Under the pieces are notes generated by a model. The model made no database searches. It had not been told where the DNA came from and worked only from the letters and a program-made list of their open reading frames with translations. A stretch of DNA of 64,000 nucleotides, from NCBI GenBank assembly GCA_015847255.1, contig JADLZK010010466.1, positions 62,001-126,000 of the forward strand, written 5' to 3'. Shown here piece by piece: positions 45,272 through 55,102 of this stretch (the stretch's first letter is position 1; the number at the start of each line of letters is the position of its first letter). The DNA is from Hyparrhenia diplandra (Eukaryota; Streptophyta; Magnoliopsida; Poales; Poaceae). Position numbers and translations under genes: made by a program.

Positions 45272-47050
45272 TCAACATTCGAAGGGTTCTGCTATAGACA
45301 AATCACGGACATGATGAACATGTATACCATGGGTACATATTTTGTTTGTAAAATGTAACCGTGCACCTCTTGAGGCCCTTTTCTCCATCTGAAGCATCCC
45401 ATATTGTTCTGAAAAAAAGGCCTCATTGTAATCACTGGTTTCAACTTGGAGCCTCATTAACTCTAACTCTCTAGCATTCAGTAGAAAGAATGAGACAAAA
45501 TTGACTTGTGATTTGGTGCCTCGATACTGCTCCAACACTATTGTCTTGAGATGGATATCAAAGCTTTTAATGAAATCCCTGTGTTTGCGACGATTCATTG
45601 TCCCTGAAATACAATACAACTGAAGAACAAAACCGATCAAAATGGGAAACTCAAGCCCCATGGGTACAAGGATTAACACCAAGTCAGTAAAAAGAATATA
45701 TGAACATTATATACAAAAACTGTAACCGAAGAACTATCACCTTCATGTATAACTTCTCCAGACATGGAAAGCATTTCATCAACTCAATGACCATATCGAT
45801 ATTAATACGATATGCGACAGCTAGAATCTTGACATTGCTCAACGCCGTTGTCAATCTTACAACGTTTAATCCCTGAATCAAGCATCGAGCAGAGAACATC
45901 AAGCCATGTGCAAATGCAGATAACATGAAAATATATGCAACTGAAAACAAATACTAGCAACCTATTCATGGGAAGATAGAAGAGTTATCATGTCTACCTG
46001 AATAGCTGTGGTGCCAATAACGATCCAGGGAATACCATACCCACGAGCTTTAATACAGCCTAAGGTCTCCAGTTTAGGCGCGGAGATTACAGTTAAATTC
46101 ATTGGCTTGCCATTGCCAAGATAGAGAAATCTTTCAAGACAAGGGGCATCGACAATTATGACTTCCTGCAATAGCTGGAGATTGTCCCAACGATGATCAG
46201 CACCCACGCCGATGCTTCTAAGGCTACTGGAACTAACCCGGAGGCAGCCAACCCCCAAGGTATCTTTAAGCAGCAGGCACTCCAGGGCAGGGCAGCTGGA
46301 AATGATGGTATGCAGTGAGCCCTCGGAGATGCTGACCTCTTCAAGGCCGAGCTGCTTGAGGTAGGGAAAGTGAATCCCTTCCACTGAGCTATCCAGGAGC
46401 TCGCATTTGCCCAAGGTAGCAACTCGGAGGGTAGCCGAGAACCGGAAAGTAGAGGAAGGTAGAAAGCTCCTGGAGTTCTCTCTGTGCCTAAACCAACATT
46501 TCATATCTTTCCGTTCCCAGAAATCAAGCTCCTGGAGGTTGTCAAGCGCCGGTGAGCTGAGCCAGGCGTCCACGGTGGCGGGATGGTTCCGGAGAAAGTA
46601 GGACGGGACGCAGAAGCGGCGGCCGGGGCCAGGGTGGGCGGAGAGGATGAGGGAGACCGTGCTGGCGATGGCCTTGTTGACGGCGCTAAACTTCTGGACG
46701 GTTTGGGCAGAAAGGACCATGGCCTTGGTGTAGAGGTCCGTTGCGTCGAGGACGAGAGGGGAGGCGAGCCAGACGTGGCGCCACCGGGAGGCGAGGATTT
46801 GGGTGCGACCGGCTTCCTTAGTGGAGAGAAGCGAAATTATCTCACCGAGTATGGCATCAGGGAGGCCGCTGATGCGGTCGACGTCGTCGTCGCCGCCACC
46901 GCCAGCATCAGGCTGCGGCGTCGGTTCTTTGTTGTGGGTTGTATGTTCGGGATTGGCCGCCTCCGTGGCTTCTGTTACCCACGGCGGGGGCTCACCGGCT
47001 GCGAGGGACTCCGATCTCATCCTCTTGGCACTGGGACCCTGCAGCTCCAT
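45272..47050 (-). CDS. F-box/LRR/FBD protein (three exons)
   Basis: This belongs to the large plant F-box-LRR-FBD family of putative SCF substrate receptors. Exon 1 (45998-47050) starts MELQGPSAKRMRSES and holds the F-box (ISGLPDAILGEIISLLSTKE, WRHVW) and leucine-rich repeats (FPYLKQLGLEEVSISEG, CPALECLLLKD). Exon 2 (45741-45872) ends with a repeat (MKCFPCLEKLYMK). Exon 3 (45272-45603) is the FBD domain: FIKSFDIHLKTIVLEQYRG, VNFVSFFLLNARELELM, EKRASRGARLHF, and the family ending DLSIAEPFEC. Exons total 1,517 nt (3n+2): the exon 2/3 junction is one base out of phase, next to a GGG run at the acceptor (45601-45604). With that base the protein would be about 505 aa, normal for the family. A T31 tract lies about 180 bp upstream of the start. 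The substrate is unknown. Confidence 0.85.
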
Positions 47051-47225
47051 CTCGGCGACCGGCGCCGGCGGCTTGTTTGGGAGGCTGCGCCGCCGCACCG
47101 AGAACAATGGGAATGGCGGCTCTGGTTCTGGAGTTCTGGTACTCGGGTGTCTGTGAGATTGGGCCGCGCTAGGGTTTACGGCCCAAACAGAATGCTCGCC
47201 TATCGTTGAGCTGCCACAATCGTCA

Positions 47226-47229
<4 letters not shown>

Positions 47230-47260
<31 letters not shown>
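47230..47260. repeat. Poly(T) tract of 31 bases
   Basis: An uninterrupted T run upstream of the FBD gene. It could be the poly(A) tail of a minus-oriented retroposon or a slippage-prone promoter tract. No body is recognised beside it. Confidence 0.8.
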
Positions 47261-47261
<1 letters not shown>

Positions 47262-47493
47262 TGGGAAAGGAATATCGTCACTCATTTTTTAATGGAGGAG
47301 ACTTGAGTCAAGATAGAGGTAGAGCCTACCGATTAGCATCTTTTTTAATTACCCTAATAATAAAAAATATGAATACACTTTTTAAAATATTGTATATCAA
47401 AATACGTGCCTCTCATCCGCTAGATGTTCATCTCACGGTTTACAGAGGTTGTATGAACAAATACTATTTTACAAACATTTAAAAAATAGCAAA

Positions 47494-48370
47494 GAGTTAA
47501 CCGGGTGCACCAGGGGCTCTCGAACTTGTAAGTGTGTGTTATATGTGTAGGCCCCTAAACTTTGAAAATACATTTCCCCCTAAACTTGTTAAGTAATACA
47601 TATAAGTTCTTGAACTTTAAAATGCATTTCGGCTCATAAACTTATTAAGTGGTACACCACATGCTCCTTAAACAATAATTTTTGACATTTTTCGGACACG
47701 TCTTTAGAAATCCAACTTAAGAAACAAGGAAGGGGTACCCTAAAGAACTCAAAAAATATTGATATTTTGTAGGTTGGTAGAATGAATAACAAGGATGATA
47801 AACTACATAGAACATGCTATTTTTTTAAAAAATGAATTATTTAAATTATATCATTTCAAAAAATATTTTTAGGGTATTCAAATAGCAAAAAATCTCAAAA
47901 GGTTCATATTTTTGCATAATTTGAACTCTAGTTAATTTTGATATCTTTGTTCAACACATGGTACAAAAATTGAGTTATTTTACAAATGTCAAATTTAAAC
48001 TAAATTTAAAATAATAAAAAATTGTAAAATTAAAAATTATATTATTTGAAATTTAAAATTTGTTTATTATTTGATGCACAAATATAATGTTACTCTACCA
48101 ACCTACAAAGTATATCAAGATTTTTACTCTCTAGGTACCCGTTCCTTGCTTCTTAAGTTGTATTTCTAAAGAATTTTTGAAAAAAAAAAAAGTATCAAAA
48201 GTTACTATTCAATAGTCTATGGTGTACCACTTAACAAGTTTAGGGTGGCTACAAATGTATTTTGAAGAGTCTATATGGACCAATTAACAAGTTCATGGAG
48301 CTAAAAATGCATTTTCAAAGTTTGAGGCCTACATGCCACAGGCTTGCAAGGTCACCGGTGCATTTAACTC
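47494..48370. mobile_element. Long-TIR (MULE-like) element, 0.88 kb
   Basis: The left arm begins gagttaaccgggtgcacc and the right arm, read inward, begins gagttaaatgcaccggtg. The arms continue with matching blocks (cctaaactttgaaaatacattt against cctcaaactttgaaaatgcattt, aagtggtacacca against aagtggtacacca) for about 190 bp each side. The centre is very AT-rich and non-coding. Terminal inverted repeats this long suggest a Mutator-like non-autonomous element. No clear 9-bp target duplication was identified. Confidence 0.65.
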
Positions 48371-48637
48371 AATAATAACAAATCCCATATAAATATTCCA
48401 ATCACAACGGCCGCAAAATATTCTATGAGCATGGCATTAGGGCACTGATGAAATTAAAGACCAATCCTGAGCAACAACAGCATGCATATTTGTTTCATGA
48501 AATAGTCATGCTCATTTTTTTGCAGGATGCACATACACACAGTACACACGTACATAAAGCTCGAGAACGAGCTATACGGTTGAAGATAGAATTATTGTGT
48601 GCTCGTCATTATTATGGTCCCTCCAGCGATAGGATAG

Positions 48638-51600
48638 CTACTGCTCCAACTTCAATCTCTCTAGGTGCTTCCTTCCATCAAGCTTTGTTGCAAAGTATTG
48701 CTTCATAAAATCATCATAACCCGTTGATCTGTACAGCGCTTTACCGCCTTTTATGAACTCTGGCAAAGGACCAACCATCATATTCGGACAAGGGAAGAAG
48801 AACAGTGCCACTGATACTCGCTCTTCGGTTGGGTGTATCACGGCCCTATGCTCAACACTGGTGAATTTTCCATTACTCATGATCTGCAAAAACCAAGGAC
48901 ACAAAGCTATGTACATCAGCACAGATCGAGACACATAGGGCATGTTTGGTTCGTTGGTCCGATAGAGCTTGGCTAGCAGACGTAGCCTGGGTAGCTAAAG
49001 CCTGACCCCAGGGAGCCAACCATTGTGTGTTTGGTTGTATGTAATTTGTAAGCCTAGCTAGCAGGGGATTTTTTTTGAAATTTCGCCTTTCTTTCTAAAA
49101 AATTTCAAATCCGTCCCTCGTTTGAAAAAATTTGCACAGGGTATCCCTTTTGGTCACGCCGGCTCAGGTGGCGCGATTTTTACACATGTCGCGACGCACC
49201 CTCCACGCTGGATTCCGGGGTTGACCCGGTGCTGACGTGGCTGAGCGTGGGGCCTGCCCCGTCGCGCCGGTGCATGCGGCGCGACGGACGGGAGCTCCCA
49301 TGCAAATAGTGCTGAGCCGCAGAGGAAGCGTTGCTTGCCACGAGCCTTTGGCAACGGCTGTGATGCTGCATGCAAGCGCATGTGAGAGGGGTCTGCATGC
49401 AAGGTCTGCATGCAGCATTGGAGCGAGTGCATACAGTAGACGTCAGTGCTGGTGTCGCTGCCGTCCTCTAGTCCCTCCCGAGTCCCGACGGTGGCATGCA
49501 GTGGCAGTAGCAGCAAAGCCAGGCGGCATCAGCGTGTGCGCCACCACCGTACCGACACCATCTCTCTCACACATGACACATCACACGCAAACGGTTTCAC
49601 TGCGGAAACGAGACATAGTTACAGTACAGTAGATGCTTTAATGCAACGGCCAATCCAGAAACACAGCGAGAGCAGCAGTAATAATAATAGTAATTTATTG
49701 CGCTGGCATGCATGGTTGAATTGTAATGGCTACTGCCTGCGTGAGATCGTCCGTTGGGCATGGACTATTGCTGACTACCAAAGCACGAACGAGTCGGTTC
49801 ATTTGTCGCACATACAGTACGGTCAAAGAAATAATAACCCAAAAAAATTATAAATAAATCAAATGATCCTCTGCCGGGCGGCAGCGACACCAGCACTGCG
49901 GCTCAGCACTATTTGCATGGGAGCTCCTGTCCGTCGCGCCGCATGCACTGACGCGACGTGGCGGGCCCCATGCTCAGCCATGTCAGCATCGGTCAACCCC
50001 GGGATCCAGCGTGGAGGGACGCGTCGCGCCACATACGGTGGCGCGACATGTGTAAAAATCGCGTCACCGGAGCTGGCGCGACCAAAAGGGGTACCCTTGT
50101 GCAAAAACAATTTCAAGCGAGGGGCCGGATTTGAATTTTTTTAAAAAAGGTTAAATTTTATAAAAATCCGCTAGCAAATGAGGTGTTTGGTTGGTTGGTT
50201 TGTATAGCATAGAATCACCTCTTCTTCACACGGGTAAGTTCACCTCTGTCTCAGACATTGTGTTGAACAGGTGGTGTCGGTGTTTTGAGAACCGGGGTAT
50301 CCCAAGTACCGGCAATAATTTATAAATTTGTGGCGCTCCCGCCCGATGGCGTGCGCGATTTGGGAGACGAAGAGTTTATCTGGTTCGAGCCATGGGGCCC
50401 TACGTCCAGCCAGCTTGAGACCTTTCAGATTATCTCGCACCAAATGTGCATGGGAACCAAAGTGGTTACAAGCGGTTTTGGGAATGAAGGAGAATTTCAA
50501 TCCCGAGGGATGAGATGGCTAAGTTTGAAGACCTAGAAGTGTCCATCCATTTTTCTATGGCATTACTCTCCTTTTTATAGTGTAAAGGAGAGATAATGTG
50601 TACAATACGTGTCGTGTACAAACGCTTAAGGTGTCTATCGTCCGGGGGCGTAGGCGTATCGTGCCCGAGCCGGACCTCGCGGGTTCCCCGGGAGGGAGTG
50701 CCCTAGTGAGGAGGGCGCGTCCCTGCACCTCCCCGCAAGGCGTGTGCGTGCCCGCCGGGGTGTCTCCCCGAGGACCCAATGGGGATCCTCCGATCCTAGC
50801 ACGAATCTTGGCTTGTCGGGTTGCGCCGTGGTGTGGTGTCAATATCTTGAGGGTCCTTGGACATGTGTCGAGGAGGTGGAGTCGTTAAGCGGATGAATAG
50901 TGCGATCGTGTTTTCCTCGTGCACGGTGGCGTGTGAGGTAACCGCCTCCCTTTACGTCCCATCAACGTGGGATGCAGGGAGATAACGGGGCGGGTGAATC
51001 GAGGGGCAATCGATTGCCCCGGGTCACGCGGCCCGCCGTGAAGCGAGGGGGCATTAAATGCGGCCGCCCCCACTACCCGGCCGGTATTCCCAAGGTGCGC
51101 CCAAGGCTATATGCCCGAGAGAGAGAGAGAGAGAGAGAGAGGAGAACAAGCAGCTCGAGCGCTCCTACCCCGGGCGAGGCGGAGAAGTCTCTCCCCGGAG
51201 TCCCGATCCTCGGGCGAGACAGAGGCTACCCGGGGGGAACCTCTACCCGGCGAGGCGGAACTAGGCCCCCGGGGTTCTCCGATCCTCGGGTTAGGAGCGA
51301 GTTGAGGTGCGAGCGGTGCCTTGTGGGTCGGTATTGTCCCATTATGGGCGATTCGGGCCATATATTGATGGGTCATAACAAGCCACATTACGTGATTGTT
51401 TTTCTAGTCCCTCTTCTCCATACGGCACTATTCTCAGAACGTCTAGACGTCACCCTGGACCCTCTTGGCCTGGCTGGGGGTGATTTGGTGAATTTGGGCT
51501 TCGTTGGATGAGTATTTGGAGATGGGCTACTTTGGGCCTCTTGTTGGGCCGAAAAGGTGTCCCGTATGTTAATTCCTCCGGGCTTGTAGATCTGTTGGAC

Positions 51601-53598
51601 AGGGGCCGGTCTTCGTCCTTCCGGCTATCTCCTAGCCCAGGATACGTCTTGGGTTGTAACGCCCGGCGTCGTCTTCCCACCAGTCCTCCTTTTTGGGCCT
51701 TTGGGCCGTACCATCCCTCTTGGGCTTATTTTATTCGTGGGCCGATTATTTTCGTCCCCGACAGGTGGTGTGTACACTGGGAGGGAGAAGGATCGAGTAC
51801 GCTCTGCTCCCTGGGTGTACATTGTGTCGGCCAGGGTGCGCCCATCACTTGCTCCGGCCACGGCGAGATGGAGTCTGGTGCCGCTTTGCTCCCTGGGTGT
51901 AGCGGTGGTGAGCGGGTTCAAGGGACGTCCTGAGCAGGCCGGGCACCACCTCTTGCTGCTTTCCATGGCGCCCACGGTGGAGCAGGGTCACCGGAGGAAG
52001 GGAGCAGGGTGGTCGTCATCGGCAGTGGTCGCAAAAGGCGGAAGCGGCTGGTCGGCGGGCGGGCGACACGGACACCGAACGGACAAGGGGGAGGTGACCT
52101 TGGACGCCATCTGGGCTTGGCCAAGCCGGGCCCCTAGAAAAACGGCCACCCTTTTCGGGAGCTGGGCAGCCTATGTCGGAAGCTTTTATGGGGCTGGCCG
52201 ACAGCCGACCAAGGGCAACCAAACGCCCGATTTTGGCCCGGGCTGGCCTGGTCAGGCTGGAGCCTGCCAACCAAACAAGCCCATATATATTGATGGTGCA
52301 CATAAATCCCCCTTTCCCCAAAAGGAAAAAGCGGCGTTTTCAACATCAGACGGAGACACCCACCACCACCACGTATGGTCGGTACGCACCTCAAGAAAGT
52401 CCCCGACGTTGATGACGATGGCGCCGTCCATAGTGTTCACGGCGAACCACCTGCCGTCCTTCTTGATCTGCAGGCCCTGCACGTCGTTGTTCATCTGGAG
52501 CAGCAGCGTCATGCCAGACGCGTCGCTGTGAGGCGACAGGCCCAGCACCCGGTCAGCTGCCGGCCGGCACGGTGGGTAGTAGTTCACCCGCATGCCCTGC
52601 CCTTGGAACACGCCTCGCAGCACCGCCGGGTCGGTGCCCACGGCCTTGGCCATGAATTCCAGCAACCGATACGCTAGCTTTGCTGCTTCCAGGGAATACG
52701 AGTCCACGGAATCCCTGCAGGGTTCGATCCGGTTCGGTTCGGGTTAAGAGGAAAAGGACATGCATAGAACGAAGATCAGCAAGATACTGCAAGCAGTGGA
52801 ATTTATCGTTGGGTGGATGGATGGATCGGAGAATGCAAAATGATCGACCTGAAGGATGCAGGGCGTGTAGGCCAGAAGCGCATGTCCCTGGACTCCCTTG
52901 GATGAATGATGAGGTAGAGCATGTCTGCCCAGTCCAGCTTCTGATCCTCAGACACGACGAAGGCCTGGCCATAGCCTTCAAGGCTATCAGGTTGCTGTGC
53001 GCATTCCTTCTTGGCTTCCAGCGGCTGCTTCAAGAACCCAACTACGTCCTTCATCAGATTTGCAATCACCTCATCTGGAACTCCATGGTTGATGAGCTGC
53101 ATACCTCATGGAGTCATGGCTCTCCTTTTTTATTTGTAAAAATTCTATGTACAATATATCTATACTCTCTCCGTCCCTTTATGTATGTCGTCAGGAAAGC
53201 GTGTGCGTGAGGGAAAACACGGTTTTATGCATAGGCAAATATTTGTAGGGACAGAGGGGAGTATATAGTACTTCTACCTACGACAAGTACAAACTCAAAT
53301 AGCAAATAATCAAGGTGTGGTCGATACGTACCTGGAAGAAACCCCAGTTGAGGCAGGCGGACCCCAGCTTGGCGCACTCCGACGACGACGACTCCTGATC
53401 GAGCAACTTACGGAGATCGATGACCGGAATCGCGCAAGTGCTGTCGTCGGTGGCTACAACAACCCCCTCCGCGCTAGGATCCTTGCTGAGATATCTCTCG
53501 GGCACCTGCTCATCAACTCCTCCGTTATTGCAAGTCTCTGCAAGAGCCTGCACGTTAGCCACCGGGAGAGATCCACTGCTTCTTGCTGCGTCAGCCAT
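48638..53598 (-). CDS. 2-oxoglutarate/Fe(II)-dependent dioxygenase, SRG1-like
   Basis: Non-heme iron oxygenase of the plant DOXC class, near SRG1 and norcoclaurine synthase-like proteins; the substrate cannot be told. Exons: 53332-53598, 52849-53096, 52390-52714, 48638-48883, all GT-AG and in phase, totalling 1,086 nt and 361 aa, the usual length with no break. The N-terminal DIOX_N part includes VPERYLSKD, CAIPVIDLRKLL and LINHGVPDEVI. The catalytic core has MRVNYYPPC, the iron ligands His and Asp in LSPHSDASG, the distal His in SVEHRAVIHP, and the 2OG-binding Arg and Ser in ERVS, two residues further than in the classic spacing. The C-terminus ends HLERLKLEQ. Intron 3 is about 3.5 kb and filled with transposons; intron 1 holds a 97-bp Stowaway. 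A frame-broken duplicate of the last exon lies upstream at 58240-58469. Confidence 0.92.
49066..50169. mobile_element. MULE-like element with ~250-bp terminal inverted repeats
   Basis: The left arm (49066 to about 49320) and right arm (about 49885-50169) are reverse complements. Shared blocks include ggcgcgac, atgtgtaaaaatcgcg, tccacgctgga, gcgcgacgga and gggagctcccatgcaaatag. Flanks gctagcagg and gctagcaaa match at 7 of 9 positions, fitting a 9-bp Mutator target duplication. The 0.55-kb interior contains GC-rich sequence with no recognised domain, so it may be a Pack-MULE with an unidentified capture. Confidence 0.7.
50275..51763 (+). mobile_element. Solo LTR, 1,489 bp
   Basis: Starts TGTCGGTGTTTTGAGAACC and ends CGTCCCCGACA, so the ends TGTCGG and CCGACA are inverted repeats. 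It is flanked by the exact 5-bp duplication ggtgg (50270-50274 and 51764-51768). No internal domains are present, so it is a solo LTR left by recombination between two LTRs, probably of a Ty3/gypsy element. A (ga)n tract lies at 51117-51141. Confidence 0.85.
53165..53261. mobile_element. Short Stowaway MITE, 97 bp
   Basis: The ends ctctctccgtccc and gggacagaggggag are bounded by TA on both sides (53163-53164 and 53262-53263). It lies in intron 1 of the dioxygenase. Confidence 0.7.
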
Positions 53599-54997
53599 TG
53601 CTAGTTTGGTCCTTCCTTCCCCTTGAGCACTCTGCTGCTCCTTCGTTCAGATTCAGATTTCTTTTTTCAGGACCAGGTGATATGACGCTGATGTATAAAT
53701 AAATAATTAAATATATATATCGCCGACACTGTTAAGATCAGCCAAAATTAAAGCTGTCGTCCACTTTTCTACGTTGCCTTCACGTGGTGATATGATACAT
53801 ACTTTAGGTATATTTAGACACAAAATAGAGAAAAATAACAAAAAAATTATGACATCATGAGAAACTTGCCGCTATTCAGCTTGAACTTTGGTGCCTTGAA
53901 ATTCCTGCTTGTCCCATCTTTTTGTGTAGTCAGATCAGAGTCCAGTCCGTTCACCGGCCGAAGACGACGCAAGTGCAAGGGAGCCAGCAACAGCAGTACT
54001 ATTGAGTCGAGCAGTAGAGTGCGGCGCCATGCGCCCTGCTGGCCTCACTGCACAGCTACAGTGCCTAATTGCTCATTTAGCGCACCCTGTTCGAGTGATT
54101 TTTTGGTGCTGTGCTGCAACTTGTTTTTCGTGAATTTCCATCCCCGCTGTGTCACTCCTATGTTGGTCGATTTTTCTCCCTAATTGCAATCCGATTTTTG
54201 CGTTGGCTTTCGCCGTTCCAAGTATTTTTATCTAGTGCTCTCGTTAAGTTGGCTTGAGTAATTTAGATTCGGGAACTCACTTGGGCAGTACAGAATCTAG
54301 AGATTGGTGTGCTGCATTTCTACTTTTGCCGCTCCGTGTGGGATCTTTTTCGCTATCCGTGTGTGATTTTTTTAAGGTATCTCGCGGTGTTCGGAAGTCT
54401 TTTCGCCGTCCGTGTGGGATCTTTTTCAGGTGTCCTGTTGTGTTCTAAGGAAATGTCTACCTAAATCACGGGTCGTGAAAATCTAGATGTTTGATTCACG
54501 TGTTTAACTTTAGAATGGTGGCCTAAATCTTTTGAAACATATTTTATGGCTCTCATTCACCCCTCTGGTCGTTGTTTTGGTCTTCAACTAGCCTACAACT
54601 AGGTTGCTTACCATGCTATGCAGCCTTTACTCAAGCGCCGCTAGACTTTGTGCTTGTTATCTCTCAACCAGAGCTAGTCCTTAATTTGTGGTCTAGCTCA
54701 CTAGAATATTTGCCAATAATGTTGAAGAAAATTAAAGGAATAAGGGGAACAAATTAAAACAGAGTGAGAAATAAACACCTTATTATCAAATAAATTTGAT
54801 CTTAATTTATTGTTCCATGGTGGGTGGAATGGACCATGGAGCATACACAGTGGGCAGTGCAGGCCGAAGTGGCTCAGGAAAAAAGAGGACGGAGAGATTT
54901 GGGCCTACTCGAGATAGAGCCTACGACGGATAGGCCAGGAGTTTCAACGCCCCTAACCGGTTGCACTGTGAGAAGCTTGGCGAATTTAAATATTTTG
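53599..54997. other. Upstream flank of the dioxygenase gene
   Basis: Promoter and intergenic DNA. The phrase ccgtgtgggatctttttc occurs twice (about 54334 and 54408). No TATA box stands out. No gene is supported. Confidence 0.45.
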
Positions 54998-55102
54998 TTC
55001 ACAACAAACCAAAAATATTCTATGGGCACATCATTAGCTAGGGCACTGATGAGGGACTGAACCTAAGCAATAATCGCATGCATATTGGTTTTCATGAAAT
55101 AG
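54998..55102 (-). repeat. Left half of a segmental duplicate of 48405-48520
   Basis: caaaaatattctatgggcac, tagggcactgatga, cctaagcaa, gcatgcatatt and tttcatgaaatag match, in order, the 3' flank of the dioxygenase gene at about 48410-48510. The match continues after the insertion, from 58016. Confidence 0.75.

Larger units (their letters stand above)
48938..52282. mobile_element. PIF/Tourist-like element expanded by nested insertions
   Basis: The ends GGGCATGTTTGGTTCGTTGG and, from the right, GGGCTTGTTTGGTTGGCAGG are flanked by ata on both sides (48935-48937 and 52283-52285). Removing the nested MULE (49066-50169) and solo LTR (50275-51763) leaves roughly 0.75 kb of the host element. It sits wholly in intron 3 of the dioxygenase. 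Confidence 0.6.

Noticed and set aside
46583..47209. 208-codon plus-strand frame opposite the FBD gene
   Set aside because: It is the shadow of the F-box exon on the minus strand and has no domain.
51117..51141. (GA)n as a GAGA-factor promoter site
   Set aside because: It is a simple repeat inside the solo LTR with no gene downstream in a suitable orientation.
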